Of a DNA stretch of 64,000 nucleotides, positions 21,301 through 32,176 are shown piece after piece. The translations under genes and the position numbers were made by a program. The stretch lies in the NCBI RefSeq assembly GCF_023343835.1, contig NC_064439.1, forward strand, positions 38,262,508 to 38,326,507. The letters run 5' to 3'. The notes under the pieces were generated by a model that was given only the letters and a program-made list of their open reading frames with translations, made no database searches and had not been told where the DNA came from. Source of the stretch: Lagopus muta (Eukaryota; Chordata; Aves; Galliformes; Phasianidae). The stretch's first letter is position 1; the number at the start of each line of letters is the position of its first letter.

Positions 21301-24300
21301 CCTTAGCAAACAGACACAAGTAGGTCTGTTCTCTGATAGGAACTCTGTCTGGTTTGGCCTTTTGTTATCCAAGGCTTTGAGTGAGGTATTACCTCCTCTG
21401 AAATCAGGTGCTTGAGTAAAACGATTCAAGGGCCTGCTTAGCAGTTTAGCTGTGCTACAGAGGCAATTGACAACTGTGTAAATAAACTTTCTGTTGTAAA
21501 GGTCGTTAATTTTCTTTACAGGATACTGCTCAGAGAGCATGCTACTAAAATAATTGGGAGCAAGAGGTATTGATTTATGAGGGAGAATTAAAAAGACTAA
21601 AAACGTAGAGAATTAGGTAAGTGATGACTAGAAAAGAGTGTGATGGAAGTTTTATTCTTTACTTTTTTGTTTGTGCTGTATATTTGGGTGAAGTTATTCA
21701 GTTTTTGTTGCAAGAAAGTCAAATTAGATTCCTTACTGCTCCTTTCTTGTCTTAAAGCTCTATTTAATTATCTATTAAAAAAAAAAACACAAAAAAAAAA
21801 AACAACAGCAAAAAGCATGAGTAGGAATACAGTTCTTTACATGGAGAAATGTTTTACCCTACAGACAGACTGACTGAGCCCGTTCTGCTTTAATACTTGC
21901 TGGTATGAGGGCTGCTGTTCTGGGGATGCAGCTCCAGTAACATAGCTGTGCTACTATATTGTTTTTGGCATCATGGAGTTTTTCTTCTATGCAGACTCTA
22001 TCTTGCAGTGATGTCACACAACTATAGCATGAGATTGCATTTTGTTGTGATGGAAAATGTTCTTAGTACTGGCTCTTTTTTATGCCAGTTCTACTTCAGA
22101 TTAATTCAGGTCGGTTGCATGGGAGTTACTGCTTTTACAGCTGTATTAGGGGCAGACTGCATTTCATTAACCTCATGAAGACTATGCTAATGTGAACAAG
22201 GGTTTGTAGGACTGAAGCATCTCTCACTGATGAGATTGATTCAGCAGTAATTCCTCTTATGGATCTGTTTTGGATTTGGCTTCTTCAGTTGGCAGCACAA
22301 TTAGTTCTGCAGCATCTGGAAAACGGTTGTACATCATACACTACCATCATAAGAATCCCTATTATAGTGTATTATTTATCTGTAGCTGTGCCCACTATTT
22401 ACTGGGGTTTTCCAAAATGTGAGAAGATCTTTACTCTGAGGTAATCACAATCTGCATAATCAGTAGCTTACCAAAATTTAGGAACTAGCCTTTGTTGCCA
22501 ACTAGATCCACAGAGAATATTTGATGGCATAGCTCATAGTGCATTAATTAAGAATTGCCGATAAGAATCCAACAGCGTAAGTAGCAAAATTAATGGAAGG
22601 GCAAGAAGTAGAGCTTCTTGTAGTATTTCAGTGTTGTAAAGCTCCATTGCTAAATTAGGAGTGTGTGCTTTACCAGACTTTCAACATGTTACTGATCTAA
22701 AATGTAGTGTTGCTGATTAAACACTATGGGACAGCATCATCTTTGTGACGAAACCACGTGACGAACTGTGCAGGAGAAAGCAGCGTTTTTTTTTGGCAAT
22801 TAAAAAATAGGTATGTGTTTGAACCTGCTCTGAAGCTCAAGTGTGAGAAATGCAGCGTGAAAATGATTGCAGGTAGGAAAGAAAACTGAGCTGAGCTTCA
22901 TGAAAAATGGGCAGAGGACTCCAGCATCTGTCTCCTCAGCCTTCGCTCTCAGTTGTCTTGTGAGGTTGTGTCTGTATGTGTGTAGGTGTACCAAGTGCAG
23001 TCAGGTGGAGGTCCTCAAACTGGCACTCCCAACCAGCAACAATAGTTAGTAAGTTTGCATCGTCTAGAAACTGTTTGGTGCTCTGAATTGTAAGAAATAA
23101 TTTTACAAAGGAAATGTGCCTTTAGCGTTTTGTTGTATAACAAATATTTTGCAGTATATGGGGTTTCCTTTCACTTTTTAAGTGAGGAAGAGCTTGAAGC
23201 ATTCTGTGTGGTGCATCTTCTGTTGGATTTGTTTTAGTACTGTGTAAGATACTTTTGTGAATAAGTGTGAATTCTCTTCCTCCTAAGACTTTGAGTGACA
23301 GAAATTATCTGTTTGGATGTTTTTATTTCTGTTTAATTGATAACCAAGACTGAATCCAAGTGTTTAGCAAGTCTGACTTGCCTTGCTAGTAAACTCTATT
23401 CACACATTAAACTCTGAAGCATAGAATACATAGAGAAACAGATTCCTGACCTGTAATAAAATTGACAACCTGTACCTTCTGCTAGTAGCTGTAAGTACAG
23501 CCTCTTTAATCACTGTCTAATTGAAGCTTTGGTATTAGAAGGGAAGAGGAAACTGTTGGAGCCTGAAGGGATAGTTTATCTTAAAATTCCAAGAAAACTT
23601 CCAGAGCTCCCTAATACACATAGTAAAGAGAGTCATGTTCAGTGGTTGGCCAGGGAAATTCAGCAGTTCTGTGTCTTTAAAGGACATGTACTGAAAAATT
23701 CTTGCTATTCTCCCATAGGTGCCTTCTGTTCTCACAGTGTTCTTGTTTGTTCCGTGTCCAACTGTAGTAGTGCTTTCCACTGCAAGAACCTACTGGTCTC
23801 CAAATCTTGCTCATAATTTGGTCAGTAATCAAATCCAGAAGCAGGGGGAAGACAAGTTTCCTTTCTGCAGTGATCTTGTCACAGGCTACAGCTTCTGAGA
23901 CGCTCAGAGAATCTGAGTGTACGAGTGGTGGTTCTGTTAACTTTTGCAGATGGCCATTGCCTGCTCCCTAACACAAAGAGAATTAAAGCCCACATAAGCA
24001 GCTTCGAAGCTAACAAAGGAAGCCCTGAAAAAAAGTTTTAGGAATCTGAAGAGGGTTGGAGAGCAGAAGCTGAGAGGGTGGTTGGATAAAGGTGACCCAG
24101 AAAAATACCAGGTCATTAAAAGAAGAATCAATGATATAAGCTGAAGTCAGTGCAACTATCTTAGAAATGCACCTGTGCACAGAAGTGTGCATGAGGAAAT
24201 CATTGCAGCTATGGACAAAATTCAAAATTCAAGTGATTCACTGTGTGCCAGAGGTAAGGGTTCTACAGGACTCCTTATGCTTGCATGCCAGCTATGTGAC

Positions 24301-25789
24301 GTGCTTTGCTCTCCCAGTCTGGGAGCTGTGATAAGTAATCCCGCAGCTGCTTCTGGTTGTTCTGCTGCAATCACTGAGGTTTAGATTGCAACTAAGCATT
24401 ATTCTAGCAAGGCTTAATGTTGAAAGACAGGTATTTCCAATCGCTGCAGCCTGAGTACCAGCATTCCTGTTTGAAGAGGATTAAGTTTGTGCATGTGAGA
24501 ATTTTATTTATGGCGTTTCTCTGAAGTAGTGCATCTTATGCTCTGTCTTCACATGTGTTTCAGGGCTGAAGGATGTATTTGGGAGGATGAGATTGGCTTC
24601 TGTTGCTCATGACCAAACAGTGGGAAATACAGCAGGAAACACAGTGGAATTACAAGGGAGACAGTTTTGTAAAACATACTTGGGTTTGAATTTGAAGTGT
24701 TGCAGTCCTGTGCCAAATGGGAGATTGTGCTCATGGTGTGCGTCTGTGGTTCATATTTGGTGGAACAGAGGGGCCTTAATGCAGGGTAAGAGGGCTTGGG
24801 GACAGTTAATGCAAGGTAGCTGTACCATGCTATTTCCCAAACAAACCCTAAAGAAATATACGGTTCAGCCATCAGGCCAACAGAGACTCTCTTTGCTTGG
24901 ATTCCTCCTTATATTGCAAATGCTTTGTAAATATGATCTTAGAATCTTTTTTTTTTTTTCCTCATAATTTAAAGGACTCTTTTTTATAGCTTAAATGGAT
25001 CCAGTCATGATACTGATTTGCTTGTTTTGTATGGAGTATTTTGTAGGAGACTTTTCTTCATTTCTTCATCGTGGCATGTTCATTTTCTTTCTTTGGAATC
25101 AGATATTTTCCTTTTTTTTTTTTTATTTTTAAATCAGAGAGCATAGAGCAGAATAGATTCTCTTGAAGCTCTTGATGAGCAGTTTTTCCTCTTAATCCTC
25201 TGAGCCATGGTGCCACTTTTTCCCCGCCTTCGTGGTTTCTGTCCCCACTTGGCCTGCTGCATAACAAAAAGGAGCTTGAAGGATGCTATAAGTTATATTG
25301 GCATGTGTACTCCCCTGAGAGATAATGTGCTGCTTCATCCAAGTCCCAGGGTACCCTGACACCCGTCTGCCAGGGAACTCCTCATCTGCCTAATGTGGGA
25401 TTAGATGCTGTATGAAGCACTCGCTTTTTCTTCCTTTTTAATACATTTTCTGAATGCTAAATATCCCTTTCTACACCCACATAGCTTACCTCTTTCATGT
25501 TGTTTTATAATAAGTATCCATTATTAGCATAATAACCACTCAAAGTGACATCTTACATTGTATTGTCGAAGATCCATGTATTAATATTTCCACAGTTCTG
25601 ATGCTATGATACACTGTAGTACTGTAATTTTGCCAGAGATTATTATTTTTATGTCAAAGATCTGCCTATTTCATTTACATACAGCACAGTGACACCAAAG
25701 CTACCGATAGTGGGCTGTTACAGATGTTCTGTAAAGCGATGTATCAAAAAAGTACCTAGAAGCGTACCAACCCTCAAGGTGCTTTGACT
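18341..25789. other. Presumed intron; no gene seen
   Basis: AT-rich DNA containing a 14-bp direct repeat at 19410/19433, a strong hairpin at 19501-19537 (separate entry) and A-rich runs near 21777-21801. No exon with supportable splice sites and frame was found. Confidence 0.5.
19501..19537. repeat. Perfect 12-bp inverted repeat, 13-nt loop
   Basis: CCACACTGCTGG at 19501-19512 is the exact reverse complement of CCAGCAGTGTGG at 19526-19537. As RNA it would form a GC-rich 12-bp stem. Confidence 0.95.
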
Positions 25790-26330
25790 GCTTCTTGAAT
25801 CGCTTGGAAGACAGTCATGCATCATTTCCCTGTTGTGTACGTATTTGTTTATCAGGAAATTGTTTGGGCCTGTTTTATATCCTGTCCTCTGAGCAACCTG
25901 AGCTGGCGAAGGCCGGCGCATCGGTCTTAACTCTATTTTATTGTTTATCAAAAAGCCTTTGTATAAAGATTAACCGCGTTTGCTCTGTTTGCTATTATTT
26001 CCCCCACTGTTCAGTAAGTACCCCAAGCAGCCTGATAAGATGACTGAAAGGTTGTCTGGTTTCATTGTTGCTCCTCTCAGGATCTCTTGTATCCTCTGGC
26101 GAAATGTTATCTTGTACTTTGTTCGAGTAATAGTCCTCAGTGATTCAAAACAGGTATTCTTTTGTCTCCTTCCCTCACAATGCACGTAGGGAGGCTGTTT
26201 GTTCTCTGTCACCAGCTCGCTGCTGCTAACAAAAGCGCAGGATCAGAAGGATGGCTGCCTCTACTCCGCTATCGATAGATCGCCCTCCTCCTCCTGCATG
26301 AAGATAAGCGGGGTGAGTGGGAGGCCTGAA
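25790..26330. promoter_or_regulatory. Candidate conserved intronic element
   Basis: This block keeps CpGs (GCGAAGGCCGGCGCATCGG near 25907; ATCGATAGATCG near 26271) in a CpG-depleted intron. It carries GATA words (TGATAAGATG near 26033, AGATAAG near 26302). A polypyrimidine-AG at 26195-26215 and a GGGTGAGT donor at 26311 could frame a 97-nt exon at 26216-26312. One of its frames is open, but not the frame in phase with exon 1. Enhancer, alternative exon and neither all remain possible. Confidence 0.35.
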
Positions 26331-28180
26331 GCAGCAAGCCATCTTTACTCTTTCCTTACTCTGTGGGCTACAGGCTGCCTTTTCTCTCCTGCTACCAGTC
26401 ATGTTCCAGTGCATGTCTAGAGAAGAGAATGGTGGTGTACACACAGGTATACAGACATACAAGGTTGTAAGGCGTCCTTGCTGAAGAGCCCCAGGTGCAA
26501 GCCAGACACCATAAAATCAGTTTGAGATATTTCCTTGAGGTGGTTATTTTCTTTGAGAGCAGCATGCATATGAAGTTTGTGGGTGAAAGTGCTAAATCTA
26601 TATTCTCTATTTACATGTAACATTGTGAATCTAGGAAAATATGTTACTAAGCTACCCCTTTATTAGCATTCAATAGCTTTTTGAAAATGATCTGACTGCC
26701 TTCATGTTTTTCAACATACTTCCTGGATTTTGGATGAGAATATAATGAATGCTGAATCACTGGATAATGCCATTGTAGCCTTTGTTGGTTCTTCAGGAGC
26801 ATAGGGACATGAGGCTTGGGAGGGGAGTTTGGTTTTCTCTCTCTCTCTCTCTCTCACACTCTTTTTTTTTTTTTTTTTTTCTGGAAAACTTGGGATGAAA
26901 CATTTTGCAGACATCACTTGTGTTTAACAAACAGGCTCAGCCCAACTCTTCCATCTTCAGGTTTTCTAAATAAAACCAGACAACTGAGGTCATAGAAGTG
27001 GCTGAAAGGGCCAGAAAAGATAGAAGGCTGCATGTTGCACCCTACAACTGGGAATCCCAGAGACCTGATTTAGATTGTGCTTAGATCTTTGCTGTGCAAA
27101 ACCACCTCTCACCCATTTTGGGAGTGCTTATCGTGGAGGCATTTGTTCTCCCAAAACGTTTTTTTCTATTTTCTTTCTTTTTTTTTTTTTTTTTCCACTC
27201 AGGTTCTTCTATCTTGAAAACAATAATGCTAATATTGAAAAGGAGTGACTTGGAAGTGACTTTTTTGATTTTAGCTTCTGCAATTGTTCTTTATAAAGTG
27301 ACATGAGCTCAGGAAGAAATAGAGTAGAAAAATCTAACCCAGAGTAGCTTTCAATCAAATGTTTAGGTCATTAGAAAGGAAAGCACTGGGTAAATGTTTC
27401 TATCCAAAAGCAGCAACTTAAAATGAGAATTCTGTCTGTTTGTCATAAATGCTAGCACTCTATAAACATCTGACTATCACTGTAGGGAAAGCATCACTTT
27501 TGTAATAGCTATATGCTGAGATCTTTCAATATTTTAGGGGTTTGGGTTGTTTCATTGAGCTACAGTTATTATTTCCAAATATTACCTGAGTTCCTCATAG
27601 CCAATATTAAGAACACACTGAAGGCACGCAGTAATATCAGTGTGCTCTTCCACTGAACAGACTTTGATCCAGTTCTAATTCTTCTCTCTGCTAAGTGAGG
27701 AAAAGTAACCTGAAATGGTATTTTGGTGCATGACAGCACCTACACATTGAGGTTTACCTTTCCATCCTCTAATCTAATCAGGGATGACAATTCTTCACTT
27801 ACAGAGTATAAGATTTGTAGAAATCAACACGTTCTGTTATTCTTGTAATGCATTTATTTGAGCGTGTTCAGTTAAATTATTAATAACTTTAAATGCTTTG
27901 GCATGATTTCCATTGGTATGGTGTTAATCATTTCAAAGGGTCAATAGAAAGTACGATATTTTCTGTACTTACTTCCATTCTGACTAATGAGATTTCTTGT
28001 GGTATTTAGCTGTGCGACAACGCACTTCCAGATAGGAAGAGCTGTGTCAGGCTGTGTTGCTGAAGATCTGGAGGGACCTCCCAGACAGGCAGTTTCTCTT
28101 ATATGCCTATTGGTTCTTTGGTTTCTCTGATGAGATTTTTGTTGTAATGTGCATTTATGATGAAAATTATAACTTCTGTA
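26331..28180. other. Presumed intron; simple repeats only
   Basis: Contains a (TC)10 tract at 26836-26855 followed by 19 T at 26862-26880, and 17 T at 27178-27194. No gene is recognised. Confidence 0.55.
26836..26880. repeat. (TC)10 plus T19 pyrimidine tract
   Basis: A TC dinucleotide run of 20 bases and a 19-base T run are separated by ACACTC. The combined pyrimidine-rich tract is about 45 bp. Confidence 0.95.
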
Positions 28181-28220
28181 CATCTGCAGTAACTCGAACA
28201 AACTGCCCTTTTGAGAGTGG
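28181..28220 (+). repeat. 40-bp direct repeat, copy 1
   Basis: Starts CATCTGCAGTAACTCG and ends CCCTTTTGAGAGTGG. It is identical over all 40 bases to 32137-32176, with no similarity in the flanks. It does not match any repeat family I know. Confidence 0.95.
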
Positions 28221-30148
28221 CTTGTTCCACAGAATTAAAATGTAAACGAGCTCATTTATTTCTAATAGAATGAGTATCTTACTCCATAATTCTCACAGTA
28301 CCTGGCTGAACTCTTCCTTACGCATACACAACTCTTATTGATTTCTGCAGAGAGCTCGCTAGTACATCACGGCCTAGGACCATTCATAGAAGTGTTATTG
28401 TGCTGACTTACCTGCTGGTGAATACTGACTCACCAATTAACTTGAAAAGCAAACAAACAACTTCACATTTCGTTTCTCTGCTCAATAATAAATTCAGAGT
28501 GGTAGGTTGGACCAGTATACTGATGCCGGTCTGATGCTAATGCTTTACTAAGACTACGTTACGGTGTAGCACGGTCAATTTATCTTTTGCCTTTAACAAT
28601 TCTAAAGCATTTGAAAACAGGTTACTGTGTTCTGCTGATGTAAATTTGAGTGGCTTCAGGGAAAACTGCTCCCCCCTTCTGTCATCTGTGTCGGTAACCT
28701 ATTTATTTATTTAGAATTCTGGACTTGGAATTGATTTTGTTTATGTACTTTGAGCTTCTGTGAAACAGTGACAAACATACTGATGTCTCAGTAACACTGC
28801 AGCTCTGATTATCTCAAGTCATTGAATTATGTGACCTCTCATTTTCCAAATCTTGGGCGTTTGTATCTGTTCTGATGAGGTGTCTGTGTCTGTGTCTGTG
28901 AAAGGAAACTGAACTTCCTCAAATAATTACTCCAAAGTGAACTCCGCAAGAAGTAGAGGAAGAGGGAAAATATTAGTTCATGTTTTCATGTTTTCCTTGA
29001 TTGCTTGCATCTTCCATGTATGTTGTACCAACTGCAATGAGAAGAAGGAAAAATACCCTATGTGTTCTTTCCAACCAACCTGGGCAAACACTGCATTTTG
29101 TGTGCTGCTTAAGACTGCAAGAGAGCCAGCTAAAAAGCCATAATTATCAGCTTGTCCTAGGTTTACTGAAAAATACAGTTTAATGAGAATTTTAGCTTTA
29201 ATAATAAATAAAGCTCTTCTCTTTGAGTCACAGACTCAAAGTGGCATTACTGCTGCGTTGGGCTTCTGATTAGTAGGAACCTCAGTCCATGGGAAAGGAC
29301 GCCCTGCATCTTCAGACGTTCGATTGCTGTGAAGTACAGCAGTAGTACATCTGTTTTCAGGCAGTGTTAATCACCTGTGCTTTAAGGTCACTTGTGGATA
29401 GATTAGTGCAGGAAGAGCCATAGTAGAACTGGATCATGAAAATAGTTGGGCCTAATTATCTGTTTATTTATTCTTGCCTTTATCGATTGTCCTGGGACTT
29501 ATTACACCTATGGACAGTTGGGATCAGGACTAGACGTGCTTGGTGATTTCATCTGGTGATACGGGAGAGAAACCCCTGTATGGAGCAGTCAAGAAGGAAT
29601 GGAGCTCAGTTGTCTTCTTGAGATTGCTATGTAGAAATATTGAGTGATGTCAGAAGCCACCTGTACCTAAAGTAGTTGGCTTCCCCTTCCAATTTCCTTG
29701 TTTAAATGTCAAAATTGTCTCAGCCTCCTTCTGGCTGGTGTTTGGTGTGCATCTTTGGAAAGAAGCTGCTACACAATTTTGTGAAAATGTTGTGAAGATG
29801 TTTGAAATTTGTTGAATGTGAAAACATTTTTTTCCCCTCAATATAATATTGAAAAATTTTTAGAGCAATTTTATTTCAAAGAAAGGGTGTAATGGTAGTA
29901 ACATTGAGTCTTTTTGCTGTCCTCTGTCTTATTAGCTCCTTCAGTAACTGATTCTTAAGGAGTATTTTAGGGTGAAAAAAAGTCATTAATTTCTCACCAC
30001 TTTTCCCCTTGCAGTTTGAACACGTTTTTTTTCTTCTTCTTTTCACCGTACTTTTTTGTTCAGATTAATCATATCTCCACCCTTCTTTCATTTTTGTGAC
30101 ATGAATCTTTAGCATGATAACTATAAATGCTTTGCCAAATGTCTTGGG
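28221..30148. other. Presumed intron; no gene seen
   Basis: Unique sequence with a palindromic AP-1-type site at 29221-29241. The segment 28240-28600 keeps several CpGs and could be conserved, but nothing specific is recognised. Confidence 0.5.
29221..29241. promoter_or_regulatory. Palindromic AP-1-like site
   Basis: CTTTGAGTC, ACA, GACTCAAAG: two perfect 9-bp arms around a 3-nt centre. The left arm plus one centre base spells TGAGTCA (29224-29230), a consensus AP-1 site. Binding is inferred only. Confidence 0.4.
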
Positions 30149-30394
30149 ACAAGGAGTAATGGCCTAAAATTTGGACAGAGGAAGTTCATGCATACAAACT
30201 TCTTTACAGCAAGGGTGACAGCACTGGAACAGGTTGCCCAGAAAGGTTGTGGAGTCTCCTTCTGTGGAGATATTCAAGACCCATCTGGACACCTACTTGT
30301 GCAACTTACTGTATGGAACCTTCTTTAGCAGGAGGTTGGACTGGATGATCTTCAGGTGTCCCTTCCAACCTCTACAGTTCTGCGATTCTGTGAG
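30149..30394 (+). mobile_element. CR1 LINE 3' fragment, plus strand
   Basis: Opens with 'aaggagtaatggcctaaaatttggacagaggaag' and continues 'cactggaacaggttgcccagaaaggttgtggagtctcc', giving the ORF2 C-terminal peptide pattern RKVVESPSVEIFKTHLD. It ends GGAGGTTGGACTGGATGATC, 'cccttccaacctctacag' and the tail TTCTGCGATTCTGTGA, two 8-bp CR1 units. It is 5'-truncated. The frame near the end has lost the usual stop position. Moderate divergence suggests intermediate age. Confidence 0.93.
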
Positions 30395-32136
30395 TTTCAC
30401 CATTTTGCATGCCAGCTCATGGAAGCAGATGACTCTTTGCTCCAGCCTTAATTGAAGCCCTTTTATCCTTTCTGAGTACTTCCCAACAGTCAGCATATCT
30501 TTTCTTATGTGCCCCACCTTGCACGTGTTTTCAATTTTGCACAATCCTTTTATTTGACCTGCTCTATATTCTGAACCTTCTCCCTCCTCTGGTAAATATT
30601 AGTTATATTGAATTTGGAGCAAACTGTTGTCTCACACTGTCTGTGTTTCAGGCTGAAATCCTGAGGTTGCTGCTTTTAAAATAGAGTCTCTAAAATGATC
30701 GTCATAAAGGTGAAGATCGTTTTCTGGTTTGGGGAAGGTTTACTTTTTTTTAATTTAATTTATTTTCTTTAGCTCAATTCCTTGAGGTGTTGGTGATCTT
30801 GTGTAACTTGTAGCTGTCTTTCCAACATGGGTAATTTGCTGCAATAACTCGAGCCGCTGGCCAATAGCTGTGAAAGGGGTGCTTTTTAAGCCCAGTGGAA
30901 ATCTTTGGACTGGCTGTGGCAGCCAGCAGACACAACCCAAACACAAATTCCTGTAATCTCAACAGACAGCAGCAGTGAATCACTTCCAGCAGTCTCTTGC
31001 CAGCGTAGCACTGTGTATTTCGGAGGTGGGGGTGCGTGTGGCCCCACACATTCTCACGGTGCTGGGCAGTGCTGAGCAGCTTTGCATTGCCCAAATGAGG
31101 CCCCCCAGCCCACAGGGAGCCCAGCAAATGGATGAAGCTCAGCTGCTGACGCTCAGCGCGTCCTGTGTAGAAGGGAAGAGGAAAAGGAGGGAAAAAAATA
31201 ATCTCAGCATTCGGTTCATGACTGACGGTTTAGAGAAGGAACTTGATCTTTGTTGACCTGGACTTTTTGTAATGATCTGTGAGAGCTGAGTGAGCCTGTT
31301 TCATGCTGGTGCTGCTATAAAACAGTAGTGCAGGATAAAAGGCACCGACCAGAAGCACTCGCTGTCTTTCCACTGGCAGCATTTTCCTGTCTGTTTTACA
31401 GAGGCATACGTGACTGTGAAGCAATGGAAAAAAGTGGCTTTACTCCACATGGTTGTAAATATCCCCTGTCTCTGCTCAGGAAGTGGAAGGGAGGAGAGGG
31501 GGAGGATTTAAAATTTCTTTTATTTTTTTTTCCCCCACGAGCCCGAAAGATCAATGTTTTGTGCTACTTATATCTAATCTTACAAATTTTCTCTCAATCT
31601 CTCAGTTACTTTAACTTTTACTCTCTGATTTTGCATGCTTTGTGTCTACCAACAAGAAGAAAACCTGCAGCTACTTTCAATAGTTGCTTTATTGTCATTT
31701 TTTTCTATTTGGAAAGTGAAAGCTACATGTTTCAATAGTATTTCTTTATGAACGTGTAGCTAGCATAAGCACCAGTTTGATCATCAAATTTGTGTTCAGT
31801 GTGTTAAATAATTTAATCTTTAGCACTTCCTGTATCTTATAATTAACATTTTCTACATTTTCATATTGTGTTACCTGTGAGTCTCAAGACAACCCAACAA
31901 TAACAGCAAAATTCATGTGTTAAAGGCGTGGTGAGGTAGAGGTTTTAGTGGTTTCTGCATAGTGATTTGGCAGTCTTCAGTATAACAATAGAGAGATTTT
32001 TCTTTTTGTTAACTCTGAACTTCCATTTCAAAGGTGGAAATCAGCCACTAATACCTTCCAGTCCTGTTTCTGTGGGCTTTTCCTGCTGAAGGTACACCTT
32101 TGGATGTTCTTGGAGTGGAGCGGAGGTTGCTGGGTG
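30395..32136. other. Presumed intron; no gene seen
   Basis: AT-rich unique sequence. Open frames here have no recognisable domain or splice support. Confidence 0.5.
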
Positions 32137-32176
32137 CATCTGCAGTAACTCGAACAAACTGCCCTTTTGAGAGTGG
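32137..32176 (+). repeat. 40-bp direct repeat, copy 2
   Basis: Exact copy of 28181-28220 in the same orientation, 3,956 bp downstream. A 15-A run (32199-32213) begins 22 bp after it, which copy 1 lacks. Confidence 0.95.

Noticed and set aside
24047..24240. Repeat-like 'gagggttggagagcagaag' stretch
   Set aside because: Superficial likeness to a CR1 tail word only; the following sequence does not continue in CR1 order.
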